Below are positions 9,768-20,047 of a stretch of DNA of 64,000 nt, one piece after another. The position numbers and the translations under genes were made by a program. Location of the stretch: NCBI RefSeq assembly GCF_900111405.1, contig NZ_FOHJ01000004.1:282939-346938 (forward strand), read 5' to 3'. A model generated the notes under the pieces. It was given only the letters and a program-made list of their open reading frames with translations. It ran no database searches and had not been told where the DNA came from. The DNA comes from Salinibacillus kushneri. Its GTDB lineage: Bacteria; Bacillota; Bacilli; Bacillales; Alkalibacillaceae. Positions within the stretch are counted from its first letter, which is position 1; the number at the start of each line of letters is the position of its first letter.

Positions 9768-10985
9768 TTAATCTTTTGCAGAGATTAGCGCGCTAGAGTA
9801 TGCCTGGTTAAAGGTTTGCTGAATGATGTTATTTATGGATTCATGATTGACTGCATCAATATGCTTAATAATATCATCAAGGGAACGATGACGTTTCAAC
9901 AGCAGTTCGTTTTTACCATTGCGGCTCATACGACTGTTTGTACTTTCTAATCCAAGCATTAAATTCCCTTTTAATTGCTCTTTACTATTGTTCAATTCCT
10001 TATCTGTTAAACCATCTGTGATTAACTTTTGAATCGTGTCATGGATGGTTTCCTCCAAAACTTCCAGCTGGTCATTTCCTGTTCCTCCATAAACCGTTAA
10101 AAGGCCATCATCTAAAAAGGAACTATGATAGGAAAATACAGAATAAGCAAGACCTTTCGTTTCTCGTACCTCCTGGAATAAACGGGAACTCATACTTCCG
10201 CCTAAAACATTATTTACGACCACTAGGCTGTAAATATCATCATGTCCAACTGGCAAACCTTGATAACCCAGACAAAGGTGAGCTTGTTCTGTATCCTTCT
10301 TGCGCTTAAATTGCTGATGTAAAAAGGAGGGCTTCTCAAATTGGTTCTTCCCGCCTTTACGCTCAAAGGAACCAAACAGCTTTTCCACTTCTTTTATAAA
10401 GCCTTCATCCACATTACCTGCAACAGAAATCACAACATTTTCGGGACTATAATTTTCATCCATATAAGCATGTAAATCATTAGGAGTAAAGGAGGCTAAT
10501 GTCTCCTCTGTTCCTAAAATCGGGTAACCCAACGGATGGTTTCCATAACTTGCTTCAGACAATAAATCATGGACAATATCATCTGGAGTATCTTCATACA
10601 TTTTAATTTCTTCGTTTACTACCTTCTTTTCACGGTCCATTTCATCTTTATCCAAGGTAGAATGAAAGAACATATCTCCCAGGATATCCAGAGCATAAGT
10701 TGCATGCGTATCCATTACTTTAGCAAAATAACAGGTATATTCTTTAGAAGTAAAGGCATTCACTTGCCCTCCAATAGAATCAAAGCTTTCCGCAATTTCA
10801 CGGGCTGATCGATTTTTGGTACCCTTAAACATCATATGTTCTATAAAATGGGAGATACCATTATTCATGTTCCCTTCATTACGAGAACCAGCAAGCACCC
10901 ATATTCCAATTGAAACTGATCTTACTGTTGGGATTTCTTCTAAAACGATACGAAGTCCATTATCACATGTATATTTTTTAACCAA
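9768..10985 (-). CDS. mlpA: M16-family zinc peptidase MlpA (YmxG)
   Basis: 405 aa, similar to mitochondrial processing peptidase beta subunits. The inverted zinc motif HFIEH (46-50) is intact. A downstream Glu in the EEIKMYEDTPDD segment (~residue 125) completes the expected zinc site. The start is TTG at 10985, with AGGAGG at good spacing and the family N-terminus VKKYTCDNGLRIVLEE. In B. subtilis it has been linked to control of extracellular protease expression. Predicted cytoplasmic (no signal peptide). It follows ylxY closely. Confidence 0.93.
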   Translation of the reverse strand: MVKKYTCDNGLRIVLEEIPTVRSVSIGIWVLAGSRNEGNMNNGISHFIEHMMFKGTKNRSAREIAESFDSIGGQVNAFTSKEYTCYFAKVMDTHATYALDILGDMFFHSTLDKDEMDREKKVVNEEIKMYEDTPDDIVHDLLSEASYGNHPLGYPILGTEETLASFTPNDLHAYMDENYSPENVVISVAGNVDEGFIKEVEKLFGSFERKGGKNQFEKPSFLHQQFKRKKDTEQAHLCLGYQGLPVGHDDIYSLVVVNNVLGGSMSSRLFQEVRETKGLAYSVFSYHSSFLDDGLLTVYGGTGNDQLEVLEETIHDTIQKLITDGLTDKELNNSKEQLKGNLMLGLESTNSRMSRNGKNELLLKRHRSLDDIIKHIDAVNHESINNIIQQTFNQAYSSALISAKD

Positions 10986-11017
10986 AATTCATCCTCCTAT
11001 TATTGAGCATATTTCCA

Positions 11018-11974
11018 TTACGATCGATTCTCTGTTAACAAATTGCCAACGGTACCAATTTTATAGTTTTTTTCCTTGATTTTCAAAATTAATTCTTCAA
11101 GTGTATCTTCCATAACTTCTGTAGGATGCATTAATATCATTGATCCACCTTCTAATTTAGGAACTACACGGTTCATAACATCCGATGGGCTGGGATCTTT
11201 CCAGTCAATAGTATCGATGGTCCACATAATGGTTTCCATATCATGCTGATCAGCTATATCAACAACATTAGCATTAAAACTACCTGCTGGTGGAGCTAAT
11301 AGTTTAGGCTCTTTCTTAATAATGGAGTTAATAATTCCGTTTGTTTTGGTAACCTGGCTGGTCAGTTGTGATGAATTCATTTGACTCATATCTGGATGAT
11401 TATAGCCATGACTTCCAATTTCATGACCTTCCTCATCAATCATTTTTAACAGGTCCACATTCTCCTGTGCCCACTTTCCATCTATAAAAAAGGTCGCTTT
11501 TATGTTATGTTTTTTTAAAATTTTCATCATGCTTGGAATGTATTCTTCTCCCCAGGAAACATTAATTAAAAAAGATACCATATTTTTCTCAGGATGCCCA
11601 CGGTACACAGGGGCAGCTGGAAGGTCTTCAAACTTTACTTCAGGTTGTGTTTCACTAAATACTAATTTATTTTCGTCAAACTCTCCTTGTTTCTCCATGT
11701 TTAAGTATGATTTATCCAAATTAACCTTTAAGCCGTTTAGTCCCGGCATTTTTTTCCAAACCTTATCTATTTTAGCATCTTGAGGTTTTACCTCATATTC
11801 TGATGCTTTTTGTTCAATTTCCTTATACAGCGGATCATTTTTATCCACTGAGGAAACAGATATATTCTCAATCACCGAAACATAATCTTTAGTAAAGGAA
11901 TTTTCAAAAAAACCGTATGATAGCATTACCAATCCAACAAACAAAAGCCCCTGCATCCAAAAACGCCGCCTCAT
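11018..11974 (-). CDS. ylxY: YlxY-type polysaccharide deacetylase-like protein
   Basis: 318 aa with an N-terminal membrane or signal segment (residues 6-23), so probably exported or membrane anchored. A NodB-type domain covers about 130-315. The metal-binding SHGYNHPDM (188-196) is intact, but the usual catalytic Asp-Asp motif is replaced by FLINVSWGEE (135-144), as I recall in B. subtilis YlxY. The activity may therefore be altered or lost. ATG follows GGGAGGGGGG. Located between pnp and mlpA as in B. subtilis. Confidence 0.92.
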   Translation of the reverse strand: MRRRFWMQGLLFVGLVMLSYGFFENSFTKDYVSVIENISVSSVDKNDPLYKEIEQKASEYEVKPQDAKIDKVWKKMPGLNGLKVNLDKSYLNMEKQGEFDENKLVFSETQPEVKFEDLPAAPVYRGHPEKNMVSFLINVSWGEEYIPSMMKILKKHNIKATFFIDGKWAQENVDLLKMIDEEGHEIGSHGYNHPDMSQMNSSQLTSQVTKTNGIINSIIKKEPKLLAPPAGSFNANVVDIADQHDMETIMWTIDTIDWKDPSPSDVMNRVVPKLEGGSMILMHPTEVMEDTLEELILKIKEKNYKIGTVGNLLTENRS

Positions 11975-12005
11975 AAAACCCCCCCTCCCTAAACCCTATG
12001 AAAAA

Positions 12006-12178
12006 CATGTCCTATGTAGAACCGAAAAGCGGAGGTGACTGGTCAGGTCTGGTGGGATAAGCCAGAGACATGGAGTGGCACGTTTTTTTCGCCACGGAAT
12101 GGCTTTGGCTTATATCCGCTTAGACCTAGGAGCCGCAGCTGGACATAGAAAAGCGAAGGCGACTGGGCATGTCCTGCC
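12006..12178. repeat. MITE/REP-like structured repeat between ylxY and pnp
   Basis: Two 19-base direct copies of GAAAAGCGGAGGTGACTGG-type sequence (12024-12042 and 12148-12166, 2 mismatches) bracket a hairpin core. The core has nested arms ATAAGCCA/TGGCTTAT (12057-12064/12106-12113) and GTGGC/GCCAC (12075-12079/12091-12095). CATGTCCT occurs at both outer edges (12006-12013 and 12168-12175) and could be a target duplication. It is richer in GC than its surroundings. It contains no convincing ORF. Confidence 0.6.
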
Positions 12179-12194
12179 ATACAAAAAAGACAAT

Positions 12195-12221
12195 AAAAAA
12201 GAAACTGGCAGGCCAGCTTCT
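12195..12221 (-). terminator. Terminator of pnp
   Basis: Stem GAAGCTGGC/GCCAGTTTC with a 2-base loop (one G-U pair) followed by TTTTTTATTG on the minus strand, about 20 bases after the pnp stop. Confidence 0.8.
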
Positions 12222-12241
12222 TACTTAAATTCTTGGTTTTA

Positions 12242-14353
12242 CTATTCCTTATTCGCTACTTCCTGTTCTTTCATTGCATCCTTTCTGGAAAGATTAACTC
12301 TGCCTTGGTTATCAATTTCCTTAACCTTAACCAGAATTTCATCTCCAACGGAAACAACGTCTGAAACATTTTTAATATGGCGTTCATCCAGTTGTGAAAT
12401 GTGAACAAGGCCCTCTTTGCCTTTAAAGAGTTCAACAAACGCACCAAATTTCTCAATACGTTTAACTTTACCAAGATATATTTTACCTACTTCAACCTCT
12501 CGAACAAGATCCTCAATAATCCCTTTAGCTTCTTTGTTCATTTCCATATCAGCCGATGAAATAAAGATATTTCCATCTTGTTCAATATCAATTTTCACAC
12601 CAGTATCTTCAATGATTTTGTTAATCTGTTTTCCACTAGGTCCGATAACATCTCTGATCTTATCAGGATTAATACTCATCGTTAAGATTTTTGGTGCATA
12701 CGTTGACAATTCATGACGTGGTTGATTAATGGTTTCAAGCATATGTCCTAATATATGCATACGTCCCTTTTTAGCCTGCGTTAGAGCTTCGTCTAAAATT
12801 TCACGTGATAGGCCTTCAATTTTAATATCCATCTGTAGAGCCGTTACGCCTGCTTCTGTACCGGCTACTTTAAAGTCCATATCACCAAGATGGTCTTCCA
12901 TTCCCTGTATATCAGTTAAAATAGTATAATCGTCATCTTGTTTCACTAATCCCATTGCAATACCTGCTACTGGTGCTTTAATTGGGACACCTGCATCCAT
13001 CATAGCCATTGTACTTCCGCAAATACTAGCCTGAGAGGTAGATCCATTGGATTCTAATACTTCTGAAACCACGCGAATGGTATAAGGGAAATCTTTTTCA
13101 GAAGGTACAATCGGTTCTAATGCACGCTCACCTAATGCACCATGTCCAATTTCACGACGACCCGGGCCACGGATAGGTCCTGTTTCTCCTACACTAAAGG
13201 AAGGGAAATTATAGTGATGCATAAAGCGTTTTGACTCTTCTAAATCAAGTCCGTCTAAAATTTGAACATCACCAAGTGCTCCTAACGTACATACACTTAA
13301 AGCCTGTGTTTGACCTCTGGTAAATAAGCCTGAACCGTGTGCTCGTGGTAAGACTCCAACACGTGAAGATAGAGGTCTGATTTCATCTGGAGCACGGCCA
13401 TCCGGACGAACCTTTTCCTTCGTAATTAAACGGCGAACTTCTTCTTTAACCAATGCCTCTAGAACCTCACGAACTTGCCCAAGCACATCTTCGTCTGCTT
13501 CTTCTTCCGTATATTTCTCTATTATTTCATCTTTCACCTGGTCAATCGCTTCATCCCGTGCATGCTTTTCTTTTACCTGAATGGCTTCAACTAATTTTTC
13601 TTTTGCATCCTTTTCTACTTGCTCTCTAATGGACTCTTCAGCTTGAAAAAGTTCTACTTCCATTTTCTCTTTACCGACTTCTTCAATAATCTTTTCCTGG
13701 AATTCAACGAGTCTTCGGATTTCTTTATGACCAAACATAATCGCTTCAAGCATGACTTCTTCAGGTACTTCATTAGCTCCGGCTTCTACCATGTTGACCG
13801 CATCTTTGGTGCCGGCAACGGAAAGATTAATGTCACTTTGTTCTAATTGCTCCACAGTAGGATTAATGATGAATTCCCCATCAATTCGTCCTACGATTAC
13901 ACCTGCAATCGGTCCATTAAATGGGATATCTGAAACACCTAAAGCAATAGAAGATCCAATCATGGCAGCTACTTCTGATGAGCAGTCCTGATCAACACTC
14001 ATTACTGTACTGATAACCTGAACTTCATTACGGAAGCCATCCGGAAATAGAGGTCTTATCGGACGGTCGATTAAGCGGGAAGTTAAAATCGCTTTCTCAC
14101 TAGGTCTACCTTCCCTTTTAATAAAACCACCTGGAATTTTTCCTACAGCATATAACCTTTCTTCATAGTTCACTGTAAGCGGGAAAAAATTTAAATTTTT
14201 AGGTTCATTTGATGCAGTAGCTGTACATAATACAGCTGTTTCTCCATATCTTATCATGCAGGCACCATTTGCTTGCTTGGCAAGTTCACCAATTTCAATT
14301 TTAAGTGTACGGCCTGCAATATCAATGGAGTATTCCTTTTTGTCTTCTGCCAT
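12242..14353 (-). CDS. pnp: Polynucleotide phosphorylase
   Basis: 3'-5' phosphorolytic exoribonuclease, a main mRNA-decay enzyme and degradosome partner. ATG at 14353 ([20 protein letters not shown]) follows GAGAGGAG and gives 703 aa, matching B. subtilis (705). The upstream in-frame extension to 14413 lacks a site. Two RNase PH-like domains are present; the second carries the [17 protein letters not shown] segment. A KH domain ([18 protein letters not shown]) and a C-terminal S1 domain follow (about 620-690). Gene order rpsO-pnp is conserved across bacteria. Confidence 0.97.
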   Translation of the reverse strand: MAEDKKEYSIDIAGRTLKIEIGELAKQANGACMIRYGETAVLCTATASNEPKNLNFFPLTVNYEERLYAVGKIPGGFIKREGRPSEKAILTSRLIDRPIRPLFPDGFRNEVQVISTVMSVDQDCSSEVAAMIGSSIALGVSDIPFNGPIAGVIVGRIDGEFIINPTVEQLEQSDINLSVAGTKDAVNMVEAGANEVPEEVMLEAIMFGHKEIRRLVEFQEKIIEEVGKEKMEVELFQAEESIREQVEKDAKEKLVEAIQVKEKHARDEAIDQVKDEIIEKYTEEEADEDVLGQVREVLEALVKEEVRRLITKEKVRPDGRAPDEIRPLSSRVGVLPRAHGSGLFTRGQTQALSVCTLGALGDVQILDGLDLEESKRFMHHYNFPSFSVGETGPIRGPGRREIGHGALGERALEPIVPSEKDFPYTIRVVSEVLESNGSTSQASICGSTMAMMDAGVPIKAPVAGIAMGLVKQDDDYTILTDIQGMEDHLGDMDFKVAGTEAGVTALQMDIKIEGLSREILDEALTQAKKGRMHILGHMLETINQPRHELSTYAPKILTMSINPDKIRDVIGPSGKQINKIIEDTGVKIDIEQDGNIFISSADMEMNKEAKGIIEDLVREVEVGKIYLGKVKRIEKFGAFVELFKGKEGLVHISQLDERHIKNVSDVVSVGDEILVKVKEIDNQGRVNLSRKDAMKEQEVANKE

Positions 14354-14470
14354 TTTATATACTACTCCTCTCAAACAAAAATTACGTTTATAGTTAGATT
14401 GTAACAACCGCATTTGAATTTATGTAAAAAAATACCCCTATCCAAAATATAACAATACTTCTTTCTATAG

Positions 14471-14496
14471 AAAAAGCGGGATTCTATCCCGCTTTT
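14471..14496 (-). terminator. Terminator/attenuator between rpsO and pnp
   Basis: Stem AAAAGCGGGAT/ATCCCGCTTTT with a 3-base loop, then T-run. Probably separates a short rpsO transcript from pnp while allowing some read-through. Confidence 0.8.
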
Positions 14497-14532
14497 GTTC
14501 CTTCTCTAAAAATCCACGAAACTAAAATAGAA

Positions 14533-14802
14533 TTAGCGACGCAGACCAAGTTTTTGAATTAACTCACGATAGCGAGTTACATCTTTTTTACGTAAGTAGT
14601 TCAACAAGTTACGACGTTTACCTACCATCTTCAAAAGACCACGACGTGAATGATGATCTTTCTTATGATAACGTAAATGGTCATTGAGTTTTGTAATTTC
14701 TTCAGTTAGGACAGCAACTTGAACCTCTGGAGATCCAGTATCATTTTCGTGTGTCTTAAACTCATTGATGATTTCATTCTTACGTTCTTGTGTTAGAGCC
14801 AT
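14533..14802 (-). CDS. rpsO: 30S ribosomal protein S15
   Basis: 89 aa, the standard S15 length. Complete four-helix family sequence with the rRNA-binding [19 protein letters not shown] segment. Binds the 16S central domain early in 30S assembly. ATG at 14802 behind AGGAGGTG. Has its own leader and downstream terminator. Confidence 0.98.
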   Translation of the reverse strand: MALTQERKNEIINEFKTHENDTGSPEVQVAVLTEEITKLNDHLRYHKKDHHSRRGLLKMVGKRRNLLNYLRKKDVTRYRELIQKLGLRR

Positions 14803-14814
14803 CCTGTTTCACCT

Positions 14815-14888
14815 CCTAATTATGATAATCCCCATTCTCCTAGCGTAGCGTTGGTGAAGCGCTAAGCCAAGCGATGGTTGAATAACGT
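14815..14888 (-). promoter_or_regulatory. Possible structured rpsO leader
   Basis: The rpsO 5' leader on the minus strand contains inverted segments TTGG/CCAA and TAGCG/CGCTA around GCTTCA, just upstream of the AGGAGG. S15 autoregulates through its leader in Geobacillus and in E. coli. Equivalence here is only an inference from position and local folding. Confidence 0.3.
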
Positions 14889-14892
14889 ACGG

Positions 14893-14926
14893 ATTATACG
14901 ATACATCTTTTTAACTAAAAATGCAA
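14893..14926 (-). promoter_or_regulatory. Probable sigma-A promoter of rpsO
   Basis: On the minus strand TTGCAT (14921-14926) is followed after 17 bases by TATCGT, which overlaps a perfect TATAAT (14893-14898). Either -10 gives a start 80-90 bases before rpsO. The ribF stop is immediately upstream. Confidence 0.45.
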
Positions 14927-14932
14927 GAGGAT

Positions 14933-15880
14933 TTATGAGGAAATCGCAAAAAAATGTCGTATTCTTTCCTCGTCATTATGCAACTGTGACTTAAGCTCCT
15001 CAATACTGGAGAATTTCTGTTCGCCGCGTATATAATGGAACAAGTCTATTACGACCTCTTTACCATAAATGTTTCCAGAAAAATCAAAAATATACACTTC
15101 TATCGAAGGTTTTCCTTCATTTTCATTGAATGTTGGTTTATATCCGATATTAGCCATCCCATCATAAATAACCTCACTTACTGTAATTTTAACAGCATAT
15201 ACTCCTGCTTTAGGTAAATAATAGTCATCGGAAAGTTCAATATTTGTAGTTGGAAATCCTAGTGTACGTCCTCTTTTATCTCCTTGAATTACAGTACCTC
15301 TTAAGTGATAAGGTCTTCCTAATAGTTGATGGGCCTCTTCCATTTTACCAGTAGAAATTTTTTCCCGTATAGCCGTAGAACTTATTTTTTCCTCATTATG
15401 TGTAATCTTGTCTATAGTCGAAAAGGTAAACATCCCTCGAGAATGCTCTTCAATCGTATTCATCGTACCTTTCCCTTTATGACCATATGAAAAATCAAAG
15501 CCGGCTACCAAATGCTTAACACCAAGTTTGATTAGAAATTCATCTACAAATTGTTGTGGCTCTAATTGAGCTAAAGCTTCATTAAACCTTACAATAAAGA
15601 CATAATCGATACCGAATTGCTCAAACTGATCCATTTTGTCCCTTTTTGGTGTTATGTAGTGGATCTCCTTTTTTTGTTTACTTAATACAACAGAAGGATG
15701 AGGATGAAAGGTCATAACCGCACTCTTATACCCCTTTTTTTGGGCAACTCTTTTCGCTTCCCCAATAACCTCCTGGTGCCCCCGATGTACGCCGTCAAAA
15801 TAGCCAATAGCTAAAGACATCATTTCCTGTATATCATCCAAATAAATTTGATTTGGATATTCCAGATTAAAAACTTCCAT
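14933..15880 (-). CDS. ribF: Bifunctional riboflavin kinase / FAD synthetase
   Basis: Makes FMN then FAD from riboflavin. 315 aa. The N-terminal nucleotidyltransferase domain has AIGYFDGVHRGHQEVI (~26-41), the GxFDGxHxGH-type motif, and a later ISSTAIREKI segment. The C-terminal kinase domain begins around residue 185 with LGFPTTNIELS. Named ribC in B. subtilis at the same position. ATG with AAGGTGG. Confidence 0.95.
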   Translation of the reverse strand: MEVFNLEYPNQIYLDDIQEMMSLAIGYFDGVHRGHQEVIGEAKRVAQKKGYKSAVMTFHPHPSVVLSKQKKEIHYITPKRDKMDQFEQFGIDYVFIVRFNEALAQLEPQQFVDEFLIKLGVKHLVAGFDFSYGHKGKGTMNTIEEHSRGMFTFSTIDKITHNEEKISSTAIREKISTGKMEEAHQLLGRPYHLRGTVIQGDKRGRTLGFPTTNIELSDDYYLPKAGVYAVKITVSEVIYDGMANIGYKPTFNENEGKPSIEVYIFDFSGNIYGKEVVIDLFHYIRGEQKFSSIEELKSQLHNDEERIRHFFAISS

Positions 15881-15926
15881 TTTTCCACCTTCTTTACAAC
15901 AGCAAATATTCTCTCTACGTTTAAGA

Positions 15927-16847
15927 CTAAGTATGGACTTGAAACATTTTAAACGGTTTCATTAGGCTGTCCTTATTCGGATGAATTTGATATAAAGCAA
16001 TTAATTCTTCCTTCATTGTCTTAATTCGAAAAGGGTTGGTTTGTGGTAAATCATTTGGTAAAGGCAATACTTGTCCATGCATAAAACGACTTTTTTCGTG
16101 ATCACTCACATATAGTGTATCAAATTTTTGTAAAGCAAAGTCGATTGAGTATACATTTTCTTTCATTGTATTTTCATTTACGGTCTTTTTCAATTTTTCC
16201 AGAGAAATGGACTGTTTACAAGTAAATGAGCCAGACTCTGTGCGGGTCAACTTTGACATATATGCAGGATAACCCAGTGCTTTACCTATATCGACACATA
16301 ACGTTCGAATATATGTACCTTTTGAGCATTCGATACGAACACGAAATGATGCTGTTGAATCGTTTTGTGACCAGGAAATGGAATGGGATAACAATTCCAG
16401 GTTATAAATATTTACTTGTCTTTTAGGCCGTTCCACTTCAATTCCTTGTCTGGCATATTCATAAAGCTTTTTCCCTTTTACCTTTACAGCAGAATACATG
16501 GGAGGTATTTGCTGAATCTCTCCTTCAAAATGGAATAAAACCTTCTTAATATCATCGATAGTAAAGTTATGAGAAACCTCTTTTTGGTCTATGATGCGCC
16601 CTTCCTTATCCTCTGTTTCGGTAGCCATCCCTAAGCAAACTTCCGCCTCATACACCTTTGGAGAATCCATAATGATGGATGAGATTTTAGTACCTTGCCC
16701 AATACAAATCGGCAAAACACCATCAACCTGGGGATCCAGCGTTCCTGTATGACCAGCCTTTTTTGTTTTTAAAAGCTTTCGAACTTGAAAAACACAATCA
16801 TAAGATGTCATTCCAGCTTCTTTCCATAAGGGGAGGATTCCGTCCAT
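15927..16847 (-). CDS. truB: tRNA pseudouridine-55 synthase
   Basis: 306 aa. Forms pseudouridine 55 in the tRNA T-loop. Catalytic aspartate is Asp38 in AGHTGTLDPQVDGVLPI (31-47). The KGTYIRTLCVDIGKALG motif is in mid-sequence and a short C-terminal PUA-like tail ends the protein. ATG at 16847 with AGGAGG. In the rbfA-truB-ribF order typical of Firmicutes. Confidence 0.96.
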   Translation of the reverse strand: MDGILPLWKEAGMTSYDCVFQVRKLLKTKKAGHTGTLDPQVDGVLPICIGQGTKISSIIMDSPKVYEAEVCLGMATETEDKEGRIIDQKEVSHNFTIDDIKKVLFHFEGEIQQIPPMYSAVKVKGKKLYEYARQGIEVERPKRQVNIYNLELLSHSISWSQNDSTASFRVRIECSKGTYIRTLCVDIGKALGYPAYMSKLTRTESGSFTCKQSISLEKLKKTVNENTMKENVYSIDFALQKFDTLYVSDHEKSRFMHGQVLPLPNDLPQTNPFRIKTMKEELIALYQIHPNKDSLMKPFKMFQVHT

Positions 16848-16891
16848 TTTGATTCCTCCTATCTATATCTAATGGGTGTATGTAAACAAGT

Positions 16892-16924
16892 AAAAAGGAT
16901 AGACACAAATTGCCTATCCCTTTT
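16892..16924 (-). terminator. Terminator/attenuator between rbfA and truB
   Basis: Stem AAAAGGGATAG/CTATCCTTTTT with one bulged G, an 11-base loop and a T-run on the minus strand, immediately after the rbfA stop. Confidence 0.7.
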
Positions 16925-16928
16925 ATGT

Positions 16929-17285
16929 CTACTGTCCATTCGAATCTTCATTGAGCTCACTTAAGATTCTTTCAATTCGATTTCCATACTCAATGGTTTC
17001 ATCAAATTCAAAAGTAATTTCAGGTGTCTTACGTAATCGAATTCGTTTTCCAATTTCTGAGCGGATAAAGCCTTTTGCTTTTGCAAGACCAGCCAATGTA
17101 TCGTGTTTTTGGTCTTCATCCCCTAAAACGGAAATAAAAATCTTCGCCTGCTGCAAGTCACCTGTTACTTTTACATCTGTTACAGTAACAAAGCCAATAC
17201 GAGGATCCTTAATCTTTTTTCCAATAATATCCCCGAGTTCTTTTTTCATCTGTTCAGCAATTCGATTGACACGTAGTTCACTCAT
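16929..17285 (-). CDS. rbfA: Ribosome-binding factor A
   Basis: 118 aa, the standard length. KH-like fold protein that helps mature the 16S rRNA 5' end and 30S subunit. Conserved N-terminus [17 protein letters not shown] and [21 protein letters not shown] with GAGGTG. Between ylxP and truB as expected. Confidence 0.97.
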   Translation of the reverse strand: MSELRVNRIAEQMKKELGDIIGKKIKDPRIGFVTVTDVKVTGDLQQAKIFISVLGDEDQKHDTLAGLAKAKGFIRSEIGKRIRLRKTPEITFEFDETIEYGNRIERILSELNEDSNGQ

Positions 17286-17317
17286 TATCTAACACCTCTT
17301 TATGTCAAGGGATGAGT

Positions 17318-17596
17318 CTATAACCATTCAAATTGTTTATGGGTTACTTCCAGTTCTGTAAAAGAGTCGACTACTTTTAAAACTTCTTGTAAAACCTTTT
17401 CTGCCTGTATTTTATCGGAAGAAACATGAGCGATTCCTATTGCTGTTCGCTGCCACAAATCTTGATAATCTAATTCACTTATGGACACATTAAATAAATG
17501 TCTGATTTTATGAATCAAACGTTTTAAAACCGATCGTTTTTGCTTTAGTGATTGGGTGTCATAAATGAAGCATTCGATTTCAAGATAGAGAATCAT
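17318..17596 (-). CDS. ylxP: YlxP-like protein (DUF503)
   Basis: 92 aa, DUF503 family, starting [20 protein letters not shown] with the conserved [13 protein letters not shown] helix. Its ATG overlaps the infB stop (ATGA). Found next to infB and rbfA in Firmicutes, suggesting a role around ribosome assembly, but the function is not established. Confidence 0.9.
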   Translation of the reverse strand: MILYLEIECFIYDTQSLKQKRSVLKRLIHKIRHLFNVSISELDYQDLWQRTAIGIAHVSSDKIQAEKVLQEVLKVVDSFTELEVTHKQFEWL

Positions 17597-19728
17597 ACAG
17601 GTTTAACTTCCTCCATTACAAAGGCTTCAATGATATCTCCTTCTTTAATATCATTATAGTTTTTAATCGTTATACCACACTCATACCCTTGGGCAACTTC
17701 TTTTACATCATCCTTATAACGTTTTAATGAATCGATTTCTCCTTCAAATTGTACGATTCCATCACGGATGAGGCGTACACCTGCATTACGGGTTACTTTA
17801 CCATCCGTAATATAGCAGCCTGCAATGGTTCCCACCTTGGAAACTTTAAAGGTTTCACGAACTTCCGCCTGCCCCGTAACTTTTTCTTGATATTCAGGAT
17901 CAAGCATACCTTTCATAGCCGATTCAATTTCTTCAATCGCTTTGTAAATAACGCGGTGAAGCCTTACATCAACATTTTCTGTTTCTGCAGTCTTCTTAGC
18001 ATTTGCATCAGGCCTTACATTAAAGCCAATAACAATCGCGTTTGATGCCGAGGCAAGTATAATATCTGATTCCGTAATGGCTCCAACACCAGTGTGAATA
18101 ATTTTCACTTTCACACCCTCTACTTCAATTTTACGTAAAGATGCTGCAACAGCTTCAACGGAACCTTGAACATCGGCTTTAACAATAAGATTAATTTCTT
18201 TCATATCTTGTTGCTTAATCTGCTCAAATAGGTCATCAAGGTTTAATTTAGCTGTATCATTTCGTTGAGCCTCAATTTGCTGTTGTTGTCTTGCTTCACC
18301 AATTTGTCTTGCCTTTTTCTCATCTTCAAAAGCTACGAAGCGGTCTCCAGCCTCAGGCACATCATTTAAGCCTGTAATCTCAATCGGAGTCGATGGTCCC
18401 GCCTCTTTAATACGACGTCCTTCATCATTAACCATAGCTCTTACTCGACCATGAGTATGGCCAACAACTAAAGGATCCCCAACATTTAACGTACCATTTT
18501 GAACGAGTAATGTAGCTACGGAGCCCCGTCCTTTATCTAATTGAGCTTCAATCACTGTTCCAACTGCATGTCTATTAGGATTTGCTTTTAATTCTTCTAC
18601 TTCTGCAACAAGCGTAATCATTTCAAGCAAATCATCAATACCTTCTCCTTTAAGAGCAGATACAGGAACAAAGATTGTGTCTCCTCCCCAATCTTCCGGA
18701 ACAAGCTCATACTCAGTTAGTTCCTGCATAACACGGTCAGGGTTCGCCCCTTCTTTATCGGTTTTATTTACCGCTATAATAATCGGGACTTCGGCAGCTT
18801 TAGCATGATTGATCGCTTCAACAGTTTGAGGCATAACCCCATCATCTGCTGCTACGACTAATATAGCAATATCCGTTACTTGAGCCCCTCTGGAACGCAT
18901 ACTTGTGAAAGCAGCATGCCCAGGAGTATCTAAAAAGGTAATTTTCTTCCCTTCATCCTGTTCAATTTGATAAGCACCAATATGCTGCGTGATTCCACCT
19001 GCTTCACCTTCTGTTACTTTGGTATGACGAATAGAGTCAAGTAATGTTGTCTTACCATGATCAACGTGCCCCATAATGGTTACAACAGATGGCCGCTCAA
19101 CTAAATCTTCTTCAGCGTCTTCAAAAACATAATTTTCGATGTCTGTTTCATCAACAACCACTTCTTCTTCAACTTCAACTCCGTATTCTTCACCAAGAAG
19201 TTCTATAGTATCTTTATCCAGATCTTGATTAATCGTTGCCATAACTCCTAAAAACATTAACTTTTTAATAAGTTCAGATGGTTCTTTATTTAACTTTTCC
19301 GCTAATTCACCAACACTTAAAGAACCAGAAAAGGTAATCTTATTAGGGGCTTGGGTTTGACTATTTTGTTTATTTGATTGTTGTTGATTTTTATTATTGT
19401 TTTGTTTCATAGTATTTTTATTTTTCTTTTGTTTTTCTTTTTTATGACCGTTTTTTCTATTTTCATTAGTCTTTTTGTCAGACTTCTTATTCTGAGCTTG
19501 GTTGTTATTCTTAGGTTTTTTGTCTTGTTTCTTATTGTCTGGTTTCGTTGTTTGATCTTCAGGTTTTCCACCAAAACCAAATTCTTTATCCAATAAAGCT
19601 TTCGTTCCATCTGTTATGGTGGACATGTGGTTAGATACCTCAATGTCTAAACTTTTTAGTTTTTCAATGACTTCCTTACTTTTTAGCTTGTTCTGTTTTG
19701 CGTATTCATAAATTCGCATTTTACTCAT
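17593..19728 (-). CDS. infB: Translation initiation factor IF-2
   Basis: GTPase that brings initiator tRNA to the 30S P-site and promotes subunit joining. ATG at 19728 ([20 protein letters not shown]) has GGGGGTG upstream and gives 711 aa. A further upstream start would overlap ylxQ and lacks a site. An N-terminal IF2_N helix is followed by a Lys/Asn/Gln low-complexity linker (about 65-135). A second IF2_N comes next, then the G domain with GHVDHGKT near residue 215, DTPGHAAF and NKTD, then domains II-IV. Confidence 0.97.
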   Translation of the reverse strand: MSKMRIYEYAKQNKLKSKEVIEKLKSLDIEVSNHMSTITDGTKALLDKEFGFGGKPEDQTTKPDNKKQDKKPKNNNQAQNKKSDKKTNENRKNGHKKEKQKKNKNTMKQNNNKNQQQSNKQNSQTQAPNKITFSGSLSVGELAEKLNKEPSELIKKLMFLGVMATINQDLDKDTIELLGEEYGVEVEEEVVVDETDIENYVFEDAEEDLVERPSVVTIMGHVDHGKTTLLDSIRHTKVTEGEAGGITQHIGAYQIEQDEGKKITFLDTPGHAAFTSMRSRGAQVTDIAILVVAADDGVMPQTVEAINHAKAAEVPIIIAVNKTDKEGANPDRVMQELTEYELVPEDWGGDTIFVPVSALKGEGIDDLLEMITLVAEVEELKANPNRHAVGTVIEAQLDKGRGSVATLLVQNGTLNVGDPLVVGHTHGRVRAMVNDEGRRIKEAGPSTPIEITGLNDVPEAGDRFVAFEDEKKARQIGEARQQQQIEAQRNDTAKLNLDDLFEQIKQQDMKEINLIVKADVQGSVEAVAASLRKIEVEGVKVKIIHTGVGAITESDIILASASNAIVIGFNVRPDANAKKTAETENVDVRLHRVIYKAIEEIESAMKGMLDPEYQEKVTGQAEVRETFKVSKVGTIAGCYITDGKVTRNAGVRLIRDGIVQFEGEIDSLKRYKDDVKEVAQGYECGITIKNYNDIKEGDIIEAFVMEEVKPV

Positions 19729-19732
19729 ACAT

Positions 19733-20047
19733 TCACCCCCGGTTAGTTTGTTCGACCATGGAGACAATCTTTTTGGCGAATCCGCTATCTTTTACTCCGA
19801 CAGCTACTCTGCCTTCTTTTCCAATCGCTTGGGATAATGTGTCACGATTATCTCCAATTACAAACGGTATATCATAAAACGTACACTTATCCGTAAATTT
19901 CTTTATTGTATTTGGTGCTGCATCCTCTGCAATAATTAAGAGCTTTAATTGCTTTGAACGGATATCTTTTAAAATGGTTTCCTCTCCTAAGCTGCACTTT
20001 CCAGCTCTGAAAGCTAATCCGACAAGATTTAAGTAGGACTGTTTCAA
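19733..20047 (-). CDS. ylxQ: L7Ae-family ribosomal protein YlxQ
   Basis: 104 aa, L7Ae/L30e-type K-turn RNA-binding protein with the [20 protein letters not shown] start and the [12 protein letters not shown] core. Overlaps ylxR by 4 bases and precedes infB. In B. subtilis it is also called rplGA. The RNA target is not settled. Confidence 0.92.
   Translation of the reverse strand: MKQSYLNLVGLAFRAGKCSLGEETILKDIRSKQLKLLIIAEDAAPNTIKKFTDKCTFYDIPFVIGDNRDTLSQAIGKEGRVAVGVKDSGFAKKIVSMVEQTNRG

Noticed and set aside
12075..12404. 109-aa plus-strand ORF spanning the repeat and pnp 3' end
   Set aside because: It starts inside the structured repeat, overlaps the pnp coding sequence antisense and has low-complexity composition; no supporting ribosome binding site.
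12242..14413. pnp starting at 14413
   Set aside because: Twenty extra residues lack a site and fall outside the PNPase alignment; ATG 14353 has GAGAGGAG.
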